64,000 nt of DNA from an uncultured Prevotella sp. GTDB taxonomy: Bacteria > Bacteroidota > Bacteroidia > Bacteroidales > Bacteroidaceae. The notes under the pieces are model-generated. The model was not told where the DNA came from. It searched no databases and saw only the letters and a program-made list of their open reading frames with translations. How positions within the stretch are numbered: the stretch's first letter is position 1; every line of letters begins with the position of its first letter. Below, piece by piece: positions 56,489 through 64,000 of this stretch. Where the stretch lies: contig CAJODF010000001.1 in the NCBI GenBank assembly GCA_905233555.1, positions 84,232 to 148,231 of the forward strand, written 5' to 3'. A program made the translations under genes and the position numbers.

Positions 56489-59140
56489 TTACTTTCTCCT
56501 TACTTTATTAAGTTTTTCCCTCCAAGGTGTCATCTCTTCAGCGAGAAGGACGCCGTCTATCTGATGAACGACAGCATCGGATGCCATGTAGGTTGTCGTG
56601 GGATTTTCGTTGGTATCAACATTAAACCAGTACTCACGACAAATGCGATTGTAGAGTCCGTTAGTCTTCACGACATGGCGCTTGTTGCCAAGCACATCCT
56701 GAACCCACATCTGTCCGCCTTCATGATTGGCGATAAGAGGATAGAAACGGCTTGTCTCGGCATTACGTCTCATCGTTTCATAGGAGTTCTCATACTTGCC
56801 TTCTTCTGGAGCCATGTTGATGGCAATAGAATGGTCTTGTATGTGGTAACGGATGAAGTCAACAATGATGTCCCTAATCATATTTTGGGCTTCATCATCG
56901 CTGTCTCCGAGAGAGTCGGTCTGAGCCTCATAGTCATCCCATGTGGGCAACAAACCGTCATCAATTAGTTTTCTGATGGACTCGTTGGTCGGAACATAGA
57001 TAGTATAATTATAGTTGTCAAGCAGACGCAGGTTCTTGTTGCCTTGTTTGCTCAGACCGGCACTATACTTGTTCCTTAATTTAGAGTCTAAAAGGTCAGC
57101 GCCTTCCAAAAGTTCCAAAAATTCTGAGAATTCTGGTCTTTCCTTCAGGGTCATATAAACGGACTTTTCGGTCGCTAATGGCGCTTGCTCGTCTAACAAA
57201 TAAGATTTACCATTGACTTTCGTGTAAATATCTTTGTCGTTAACGGGCAATACTTTATTATTGTGATCTGTCTGCCAGCCACCTGCAAGAGCCAATCGGC
57301 CGTCTGAAGCCTTGGTGACGCGGAGGAGAGTGCCTCCCTTTGACTTGTAGAACTCATGGCCGTCCTCAATGTCACCAACGATGATCAACTGATTCATCAG
57401 TCTATACAGACAATCAACGACGATGTTTGTTGTCACAGTTTCCTGAGCTACATCGCCCAAGGTGATAGTACCGTCATCTTCAATCGTACATCTGTAGCGA
57501 CGGGCCTGAACTTTCTGATTGTCACCCTTCTTTTCATCGTAATAAAATTCAAGGACGGTTGGAGCGGTAATGTTCTCTGTGTCATAGGTGGATATATCAA
57601 GATACTGCAACATGGCATTGTTCGTAGGCAGAATCAGGCTATACCTCGAGTCCATAGAAAGCAGATAGGGCAGGAAGTTTAACTTCAAAGCCGGTGAAGA
57701 GGTGTCGCTCGAGGGTAAAAGTGAGGCTGCTGAGATGGCCCAGTAGATGACATTCATGACTGTGGGGTGGGCTGTCGCAGGAGAAACCACTGAAGAAAAC
57801 TCCGCTGGAGTGAAAACGCGGTTGGTCATATAGACCACGCCGTTACAACCCATAAAGCATGAATCGACATCTGCCATCTTAACACCCATCTCTTCCTTAG
57901 CATCGTTCAGAATCTTGTCGAACTTAGTGGGGACGACCTCCGTGAACACAGGTAGCATATGGATGTTGAGAAGGGTTGATAGCGTCTTCACGGGGAGACT
58001 GTCTATGACACCATATTCTTCCTGCAGTTCCTTGCCTTCCTGGTTCCACCATCTCTCCAATGCTTCGTTTGTGGGAACCAACATGGCACCGGCATCGTAG
58101 TTCAAACTATTGTTTGTTGTAGCATTGATGTATTGGTTCCATCCTGGGTCGAATCTCAATCTGGCATTTACAGCCTCACCTGCCGGCGTATTGTCGTTTG
58201 TACCATTGGCAGATGCGTTGCTGTAATAGCGAACGGTATAGACGGAATCCTGATTGTTATAGAGTCGGTTGTATTCCCTGGTGCCCTCTGCATCAAAATA
58301 AGGCGCACAGAAACGGTCGAGCAACTGTGACCAGTGTGATAGGTCTGGATGCTGACGGATAATCTCTGCCATGTTGGGAGAAGATTCAACAACACCGTTC
58401 ACCTTCTGGATATAGCCGTTTTTGCAGGTGATGTCACGCTCTATGACTTTCTTGCCGTTTACCCATGCTTCGTTGATGTCGTTAGCCTGATGGTTCGTCA
58501 AAATGTCAAGGTCTGATTCTGTAATCTTGTTCGTCTTCATAAAGGCGGGTAAGAAATGAATCATCGGAGCGGCTGTGGCATCCTTCAATACGGGAATACT
58601 TCTGCCTTTGTCCCTGAACTTGGCCCATACCTCAGTATTCGGCATCTGGCTGGGACTCAGAATCTGCACGGAGTCGTAAATACTGGTTGCCGTCTCGCGG
58701 CGCATCGTACGACCCTCCTCCGGATGGTTGTCCTCGCCTTGAGGCCTACCATTCGACATCAACTCAATCAGGTAGGCATTGTTGATCATTGAGTTGTTAA
58801 GCAGAAGTTTCTTCTGCGACATAGATAGTTGTTCGTAACGGTTTACACCCCATGAGTTTTTGGTAAACCATTGCTTGAAAGCCGAGTCGTTGGCTGCAAA
58901 CAGGGTCTTCGAACCAGTATGGCTGAGAACCTCGTGTTGTCCCAAGTCGTCAATCAACCTTAGCATCGTGGTGTAATTGCCATCTTCCTCCAGACGCTCA
59001 TAGATTGAGTTTCCTAACCATTCAGGCTGTCCTGTAAGAACGTCGTCTTTACAGCCTTGAAAGGTTGAGGCACCCATCAGCAGTCCGCAGGCGGCAATGA
59101 GCCACTGACGCCATTGTTTTGCGATTTGTCTCTGTTCCAT
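56489..59140 (-). CDS. Multi-domain FAS1/fasciclin-like lipoprotein, first gene of cassette
   Basis: Four FAS1 H1-like motifs: KTLFAANDSAFKQWF, AMLVPTNEALERWWN, YSLILPTNNAMLQYLD, YTIYVPTNESIRKLID; lipobox TFQGCKDD. Confidence 0.85.
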   Translation of the reverse strand: MEQRQIAKQWRQWLIAACGLLMGASTFQGCKDDVLTGQPEWLGNSIYERLEEDGNYTTMLRLIDDLGQHEVLSHTGSKTLFAANDSAFKQWFTKNSWGVNRYEQLSMSQKKLLLNNSMINNAYLIELMSNGRPQGEDNHPEEGRTMRRETATSIYDSVQILSPSQMPNTEVWAKFRDKGRSIPVLKDATAAPMIHFLPAFMKTNKITESDLDILTNHQANDINEAWVNGKKVIERDITCKNGYIQKVNGVVESSPNMAEIIRQHPDLSHWSQLLDRFCAPYFDAEGTREYNRLYNNQDSVYTVRYYSNASANGTNDNTPAGEAVNARLRFDPGWNQYINATTNNSLNYDAGAMLVPTNEALERWWNQEGKELQEEYGVIDSLPVKTLSTLLNIHMLPVFTEVVPTKFDKILNDAKEEMGVKMADVDSCFMGCNGVVYMTNRVFTPAEFSSVVSPATAHPTVMNVIYWAISAASLLPSSDTSSPALKLNFLPYLLSMDSRYSLILPTNNAMLQYLDISTYDTENITAPTVLEFYYDEKKGDNQKVQARRYRCTIEDDGTITLGDVAQETVTTNIVVDCLYRLMNQLIIVGDIEDGHEFYKSKGGTLLRVTKASDGRLALAGGWQTDHNNKVLPVNDKDIYTKVNGKSYLLDEQAPLATEKSVYMTLKERPEFSEFLELLEGADLLDSKLRNKYSAGLSKQGNKNLRLLDNYNYTIYVPTNESIRKLIDDGLLPTWDDYEAQTDSLGDSDDEAQNMIRDIIVDFIRYHIQDHSIAINMAPEEGKYENSYETMRRNAETSRFYPLIANHEGGQMWVQDVLGNKRHVVKTNGLYNRICREYWFNVDTNENPTTTYMASDAVVHQIDGVLLAEEMTPWREKLNKVRRK

Positions 59141-59210
59141 AATTTTTTTGTTACTTTATTTTTGTTGGTTATTGTTAGTTGCGTTATGGCATTTTGATTC
59201 GTTGCGGATG

Positions 59211-59218
59211 CAAATTTA
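59211..59218 (-). promoter_or_regulatory. -7 box of the FAS1/SusCD cassette
   Basis: Minus strand TAAATTTGCATCC about 70 nt upstream of ATG 59140; the next genes follow with short gaps of 8-35 nt. Confidence 0.5.
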
Positions 59219-59358
59219 GTTTATTTTTCCTAATAAGAAATCTTGTTTTATAACAAATTTTATAATAGATACATTTTGCAAAGTTTATGTAACATCAAAA
59301 AATGTCTTTTTCACATAAAAAACCTGAAATAAGTGTAATGATGACCCGCAAAATAAAA

Positions 59359-59380
59359 CCTCGGCTCAAAAGAGCCAAGG
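59359..59380 (-). terminator. Terminator downstream of argC
   Basis: Minus strand CCTTGGCTC-TTTT-GAGCCGAGG followed by TTTTATTTT. Confidence 0.85.
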
Positions 59381-59410
59381 CTTTGTTTATGGATTGTTGT
59401 TCCTATACTG

Positions 59411-59476
59411 GCGCACTTCAGTGCACCTAGGAGCGCACTCTAGTTCTTTAGTAGGCGCACTGCTCAGAAGGCTGAA
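59411..59476. repeat. 22-bp phased GCGCACT repeat at the argC 3' end
   Basis: GCGCACT at exactly 59411, 59433, 59455. Confidence 0.7.
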
Positions 59477-60429
59477 GCCTTTAGTCTTAACCCGGCGTAC
59501 TCATCGATGCCGAACATGATATTCATGTTTTGCACTGCTTGGCCGACGGCACCTTTCAGCAGATTGTCTATGCAGGAGGTGACGAGCAATTTATCCCCGT
59601 ACTTCTCCACATGGACTAAGGCTTTGTTGGTGTTCACCACCTGCTTCAAGTCGAGCGACTTGTCGCTATAGTGGGTAAAAGCAGTGTCTTTGTAGAAATC
59701 CTTGTAGGCTTCGATGATATCCTCAACAGGTGCCTTGGTCCTAATGACTGCCGTACAGAAGATGCCTCGTGCAAAGTCACCGCGATAAGGAATAAAGTCG
59801 ATATCAACATCCAGATAACCCTGTACTTGCTTCAGACTCTGACGGATTTCCGCGATATGCTGGTGCTGGAAGGGCTTATAAATGCTCAGGTTGTTGTTGC
59901 GCCATGAGAAATGGGTAGTAGCACCTGGTTTCTGGCCTGCTCCCGTCGAGCCCGTAATGGCATTGACGGCCACATCCTCCTTCAATAGGTTCAGATTGGC
60001 AGCAGGCAACAGGGCTACTTGAATACAGGTAGCGAAGCAGCCGGGATTGGCCACGTGCTGAGCCTTTGCTATCTCCGCTTTGTTGATTTCAGGAAGGCCA
60101 TAGACATAGTTGTGATCACCCTTAATTCTGAAGTCCTGTGCCAGATCGATAATCTTCACGTTCTCTGGGATGGCGTGCTCCTTCAGGAAGGCCTCGCTCT
60201 TACCGTGACCAAAGCAGAAGAATATCACGTCAATACTCTCAAAAGGCATCTGGTCTGTAAATTTCAAATCCGTTTCACCGATGAGCCCTTCATGGACATC
60301 GCTTACTGGATTTCCGGCATTACTTTCTGAATTTGCGAAGACAATCTCTGCCTCTGGATGGTTGAGTAGCAGACGGATGAGCTCTCCTCCCGTATAGCCT
60401 GCTGCTCCCAATATACCGACCTTAATCAT
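59464..60429 (-). CDS. argC: N-acetyl-gamma-glutamyl-phosphate reductase
   Basis: VGILGAAGYTGGELIRLLLNHPEAEI; VANPGCFATCIQVALLPA; FIPYRGDFARGIFCT. Confidence 0.95.
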   Translation of the reverse strand: MIKVGILGAAGYTGGELIRLLLNHPEAEIVFANSESNAGNPVSDVHEGLIGETDLKFTDQMPFESIDVIFFCFGHGKSEAFLKEHAIPENVKIIDLAQDFRIKGDHNYVYGLPEINKAEIAKAQHVANPGCFATCIQVALLPAANLNLLKEDVAVNAITGSTGAGQKPGATTHFSWRNNNLSIYKPFQHQHIAEIRQSLKQVQGYLDVDIDFIPYRGDFARGIFCTAVIRTKAPVEDIIEAYKDFYKDTAFTHYSDKSLDLKQVVNTNKALVHVEKYGDKLLVTSCIDNLLKGAVGQAVQNMNIMFGIDEYAGLRLKASAF

Positions 60430-61628
60430 CTTTTCTCGTCTTTATGGATTCCGTAGTAAACGCGGAGTGGGGTAGAACTGACCTTGATGAAACCCTTTGC
60501 CTCGTCGGCAGTCCAGCCTGTCTGCGTCTCCCCGTATTCGCCGAGTTTGCTCTTTGTCAGGTCGTTGACAGAGTCGATGCCTACGGTCTCGAAGCCATAG
60601 GGACGGAGTTTCAGAATGGCTGTACCCGTTACGTTGCGTTGGCTGCTGGTCAGCATGGCTTCGATATCGGGCATCACGGGCTCCAAGTATTGACTCTCGT
60701 GGAGGAACATACCGTACCAGTTGGCTACTTGGTCCTTCCAGTACTGTTGCCACTTGCTCAGTGTCGATTTTTCCAACAGACGATGTGCTTCGATGATCAG
60801 TTTCGGGGCTGCGGCCTCAAAGCCCACACGACCCTTTATACCGATGATAGTGTCTCCCACATTGGCATCACGTCCGATAGCATAGGAGGCACCAATCTCT
60901 TCGATTTTCTGGATGGCCTTGATATGATCGTCATATTTTTCACCGTTTACAGCCACAATTTCACCCTTCTCAAACTGAATCTTCAACAACGACTCCTGTT
61001 CTTTGGCTGTGACGTGCTTCAAATAGGCTTCCTCGGGAAGACCTTGTGTGGGGTCAAGTAGTTCACCACCGCAGATGCTGGTGCCCCAAATACCTACATT
61101 ATAAGAATACTTCAGTTTGGTGAAGTCTGCAAAAAAACCATGTTCGTTTAGATAATCAACCTCTTCTTTACGGGTCAGTTTCTTGTCACGTGTCAGGGTA
61201 ATGATTTCCACACCAGGTGCCATCACGAGGAAGGTCATATCGAAGCGGATCTGGTCGTTGCCGGCTCCCGTAGAACCATGGGCGATGGCGTCAGCACCTA
61301 TCTCTTTCGCGTAGCGCGCGATAGCGATGGCCTGGAAAATACGCTCTGATGACACAGAGATGGGGTAGCAGTTATTACGGAGCACATTACCGAAGATCAT
61401 GTATTTCAGCGACTTGGCATAATACTCCTGTGTTACGTCGAGAGTAACATACTGTACAGCGCCCAGTTTATAGGCGTTTTCTTCGTTTTTCTTCAACTGT
61501 TCCTCGCTGAAACCGCCTGTATTGGCGCAGGCTGCATATACATCCCAGCCGTCCTGGGTCAGTTTCATCACGGTGTAACTGGTGTCAAGCCCACCAGAAA
61601 AGGCTACTACTACTTTCTTGTTTGCCAT
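60426..61628 (-). CDS. argG: Argininosuccinate synthase
   Basis: KKVVVAFSGGLDTSYTVMKL; IAHGSTGAGNDQIRFD; ATGA-type overlap with argC. Confidence 0.95.
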   Translation of the reverse strand: MANKKVVVAFSGGLDTSYTVMKLTQDGWDVYAACANTGGFSEEQLKKNEENAYKLGAVQYVTLDVTQEYYAKSLKYMIFGNVLRNNCYPISVSSERIFQAIAIARYAKEIGADAIAHGSTGAGNDQIRFDMTFLVMAPGVEIITLTRDKKLTRKEEVDYLNEHGFFADFTKLKYSYNVGIWGTSICGGELLDPTQGLPEEAYLKHVTAKEQESLLKIQFEKGEIVAVNGEKYDDHIKAIQKIEEIGASYAIGRDANVGDTIIGIKGRVGFEAAAPKLIIEAHRLLEKSTLSKWQQYWKDQVANWYGMFLHESQYLEPVMPDIEAMLTSSQRNVTGTAILKLRPYGFETVGIDSVNDLTKSKLGEYGETQTGWTADEAKGFIKVSSTPLRVYYGIHKDEKR

Positions 61629-61648
61629 ATCTATTCTATTTTTATTCT

Positions 61649-62263
61649 TTATTTTTCTACCTTCCCATCGATCTGACGGATGCGCTCTATCACTTCGTCG
61701 GGTATCTTGGCGGGCAGATGTTCCGTTGGGTCATATAACATGGCCGTACAGATACAGTATTTCCGTCCTGTCCGATGCAGCACATCAACATTGCAACAGC
61801 CTTCGCAACCTTTCCAGAAGGCCTCGTCTTCCGTTAGGTCGGCAAAGGTGACGGGCTGATAGCCTAAGGCTGTATTCATGGCCATAACGGCGGCGCCACT
61901 CGTCAAGGAGAAAATCTTGGCGTGCGGCCAACGGGTACGAGCCAGCGAAAAGGTCATATCTTTGATGCGTTTAGCCACGTGGTGTCCGCGGTAGTCAGGA
62001 TGAACAATCAGACCGGAGGTGGTCACATATTGTTGGTTTTCCCAAGTCTCGATATAACTGAATCCTGCAAACTGCCCATCTCTCGTAAGGGCAATAACGG
62101 CTTTTGCCTCCTGCATCTTTTTGGCCAGATATTCGTGTGTTCGCTTGGCAATACCTGTGCCACGTACCTTGGCAGCGTCCGCAATCGTCTCTAAGATGGT
62201 ATCGACGTATTTCTCATGCTCCGGCCCTGCTACAAGGACTTCAATTTCTATTTCTTGTTCCAT
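61649..62263 (-). CDS. GNAT-family N-acyltransferase in arg operon
   Basis: GNAT-like core FAGFSYIETWENQQYVTTSGLIVHPDYRGHHVAKRIKD; unusual C-terminal cysteine cluster CEGCCNVDVLHRTGRKYCIC. Confidence 0.82.
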   Translation of the reverse strand: MEQEIEIEVLVAGPEHEKYVDTILETIADAAKVRGTGIAKRTHEYLAKKMQEAKAVIALTRDGQFAGFSYIETWENQQYVTTSGLIVHPDYRGHHVAKRIKDMTFSLARTRWPHAKIFSLTSGAAVMAMNTALGYQPVTFADLTEDEAFWKGCEGCCNVDVLHRTGRKYCICTAMLYDPTEHLPAKIPDEVIERIRQIDGKVEK

Positions 62264-62296
62264 TATTATTATGCATTATGCATTATTAATTATGAA

Positions 62297-62773
62297 TTAT
62301 CTCATATTTGGTACAACATCACTGAGGGCTTCTGATACATCCTGATGCCTGACCCCCTCCTTGATGACGATGAATATGGTGTCGTCGCCAGCGATGGTGC
62401 CGATAATCTCGGGGATATCGCTGTTGTCAATGTTCCAGGCGATGGAACTGGCATAGCCCGGGCGCGTCTTGATGACACCCATGTTGCCCGAATAGTTGAT
62501 GCTGACAAAGCCAGGCACCTTAAGCATCTCACGGATGCTGTTAGGGGTACTCACTCGTTTATACATGGTTTCATTAGGCAGTACATAGACGTAACTACCG
62601 CTCATCGAGGCGGCCTTGGCCACCTTCAATTGTTTCAGGTCACGACTCAATGTGGCCTGAGTCAGTTTGAAACCTTCTTTCTGCAGGGCGGCTAATAGTT
62701 CGTCCTGACTACCCAGTTGCTGACTCGAAATGATGAGGCGGAGGGCCTCTAACCGACTGTTTTTTACTTTCAT
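62297..62773 (-). CDS. argR: Arginine repressor
   Basis: RLEALRLIISSQQLGSQDELLAALQKEGFKLTQATLSRDLKQLKVAK; C-terminal GTIAGDDTIFIVIKEG. Start taken at Met 62773 (the ORF runs to 62827 but crosses the promoter). Confidence 0.93.
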   Translation of the reverse strand: MKVKNSRLEALRLIISSQQLGSQDELLAALQKEGFKLTQATLSRDLKQLKVAKAASMSGSYVYVLPNETMYKRVSTPNSIREMLKVPGFVSINYSGNMGVIKTRPGYASSIAWNIDNSDIPEIIGTIAGDDTIFIVIKEGVRHQDVSEALSDVVPNMR

Positions 62774-62795
62774 GTTGGTATATTTATACAAAGTC

Positions 62796-62825
62796 GGCTG
62801 CAAAATTACATAATATTTTGCAGCC
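62796..62825 (-). promoter_or_regulatory. Inverted repeat overlapping the argR promoter
   Basis: GGCTGCAAAAT-TACATAAT-ATTTTGCAGCC, perfect 11-bp arms; minus strand reads TTGGCTGC...TAATTTTGCAGCC, so it spans the -33 to -7 region. Confidence 0.75.
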
Positions 62826-62836
62826 AACCAAATATT

Positions 62837-62854
62837 TCTGCATATTTTTGCAGA
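62837..62854. promoter_or_regulatory. ARG-box-like palindrome upstream of argR
   Basis: TCTGCATATTTTTGCAGA, close to the ArgR box pattern WNTGNATWWWWATNCANW. Confidence 0.6.
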
Positions 62855-62879
62855 TAATCTTGTATAATTACCTTACTTG

Positions 62880-63488
62880 TTATTTTTTCATATCGAAGCC
62901 GACGCGTACACCCTCATATTGCTTGCTCAGTTCTCCGATGGTCTGGAGGTCTGTTCTGCCGCTCAGTGCGGCCATCGTCTGTAAGATATTCAACAGTTTT
63001 TTGCCCTCAAATAGAATGGAGATACCGTTCAGTTCTCTCTTGGCATAACAGTTGATCGAGAGCAGCAAGCCCTTCAGTTTGATTTGCTGGTCTGCCTCAT
63101 TGAAAGTATAGGTGCCACTGAAATTCGTACCCGCAATCTTTGAGGAAAAAGTGCCGTCTTGGTTAAAGGTGATATAGGTGTTGCTCGATGAGAGACCTAC
63201 CTGATTGTAATAAGGTAGCAGTTTCTCTTCAATCTGTACGGCCGCTACCTCGCCGCCAGCCTTTGCCAATAGGTTCTTGCTTGTAAAGGCACAACCAGGA
63301 CCGTCGTATTTCCAGGTTCCAATAAGGCCTTGTGCACTAACCTTGTCAAGGCCGATAACACTGGTGATAGCATTTACAACGCCCGTTCCGTTTGTCATGG
63401 CACTCAGAACCTGGTTCATGTTGCCACAACTGGTCATCAGCATACAGATGCCTGCGACCACTCCAATCATAATCTTTTTCATCTTCAT
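62880..63488 (-). CDS. DUF4923-like lipoprotein
   Basis: CMLMTSCGNMNQVLSAMTNGTGVVNAITSVIGLDKVSAQGLIGTWKYDGPGCAFTSKNLLAKAGGEVAA. Confidence 0.82.
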   Translation of the reverse strand: MKMKKIMIGVVAGICMLMTSCGNMNQVLSAMTNGTGVVNAITSVIGLDKVSAQGLIGTWKYDGPGCAFTSKNLLAKAGGEVAAVQIEEKLLPYYNQVGLSSSNTYITFNQDGTFSSKIAGTNFSGTYTFNEADQQIKLKGLLLSINCYAKRELNGISILFEGKKLLNILQTMAALSGRTDLQTIGELSKQYEGVRVGFDMKK

Positions 63489-63617
63489 TATTATTGATTC
63501 GTTATCTTTTCTTCTATCTCTTATTCACCCCTAAAGCGCTGCGAAGTTACAAACTTTTCCGTCAAAAATCTCTTTTTTACAATAAATTAACAGAAAGTAA
63601 GCCGGGTAAAGAAAACG

Positions 63618-63705
63618 GTAGGGCTATTGTAGCGCTATTGTAGCGCTATTGTAACGCTATTGTAGGGCTATTGTAACGCTATTGTAGGGCTATTGTAGCG
63701 CTAAT
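63618..63705. repeat. 11-bp tandem repeat, 8 units
   Basis: GTAGGGCTATT, GTAGCGCTATT x2, GTAACGCTATT, GTAGGGCTATT, GTAACGCTATT, GTAGGGCTATT, GTAGCGCTAAT; exact 11-bp period. Confidence 0.95.
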
Positions 63706-63827
63706 GGAGTGCTCGTCATCTTTTTATCGCGCGTATTATATAATAAGGTGTGCCTTTTCTTTGGTCTTGATGTTAGTCAAGAGTGGAAGAGATTTTGCAT
63801 GAAAAGTGAAAATTTTCCCGAAAAAGT

Positions 63828-63858
63828 TTTGTGGGTTCGGAAAAAAGCAGTACCTTTG
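63828..63858 (+). promoter_or_regulatory. Strong promoter, probably of an rRNA operon
   Basis: TTTG-N19-TACCTTTG, then CACCCGCTTTCG. Confidence 0.75.
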
Positions 63859-63859
63859 C

Positions 63860-64000
63860 ACCCGCTTTCGCCCAAAAAGTTGGGCTGGGGCACTAAAAAG
63901 AAGAGTGTTCTTTGATAGATTTACATAGACAGAAGTAGTACAAGAAGCGAGTGCCTTTATATTATTATATTGGTACTTGGGTAGAAAGAAAACAGACCGT
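63860..64000 (+). other. Probable rRNA operon 5' leader (16S gene just beyond window)
   Basis: BoxA-like TGTTCTTTGATA at 63907-63918 (consensus TGCTCTTTAACA), no ORF, strong promoter upstream, resembles Bacteroidetes pre-16S leaders from memory. Confidence 0.6.

Noticed and set aside
42208-59476. Transposon or integrative element carrying the FAS1/SusCD cassette
   Set aside because: No transposase, integrase, tRNA attachment site or matching terminal repeats were seen at either edge; insertion mechanism is unknown.
63618-63705. CRISPR array
   Set aside because: Unit is only 11 bp, with no unique spacers and no cas genes in the window; it is a plain tandem repeat.
63709-63915. 68-aa plus ORF at right edge
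   Set aside because: Overlaps the strong promoter and BoxA-like leader; no ribosome-binding context or family.
1-64000. tRNA genes
   Set aside because: No convincing cloverleaf or CCA-adjacent T-loop (GGTTCRANNCC) was recognised by eye; a tRNAscan-SE run would be needed to be certain.

Overview
This 64-kb window looks like a Bacteroidetes chromosome, probably Prevotella/Segatella-like. The support is TAnnTTTG -7 promoters, SusC/SusD pairs, a T9SS-like C-terminus and a Bacteroidetes-type arg/pro cluster. The left part is mostly housekeeping: murF, folP, cdaA-like, pta-ackA, kdgK-like, lpxH, sufT-like, radC, efp, rpmH, a PASTA protein, rluD-like, ddl, an acyltransferase and a CotH-like surface protein. 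At 22.2-32.2 kb is a compact polysaccharide utilization locus (SusC-SusD-two TIG/SGBP proteins-GH5). An arginine/proline cluster (argR-GNAT-argG-argC ... argD-proC-XRE/cupin-acyl-CoA ligase-yraN-proB-proA-argF') is split by a 17-kb, seven-gene cassette (42.3-59.1 kb) built only from FAS1/fasciclin-like lipoproteins and two SusC/SusD pairs, with no recognisable enzyme or regulator. This cassette is my main candidate for an undescribed system. The right edge enters what looks like an rRNA operon leader. Two cross-locus DNA patterns are also notable. First, period-7 tracts at many operon junctions put a stop codon in every unit on the coding strand. Second, 11/22-bp helically phased repeat arrays occur at four intergenic sites, one just upstream of the putative rRNA promoter. 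All calls come from reading the sequence and the supplied ORFs; no database search was run.
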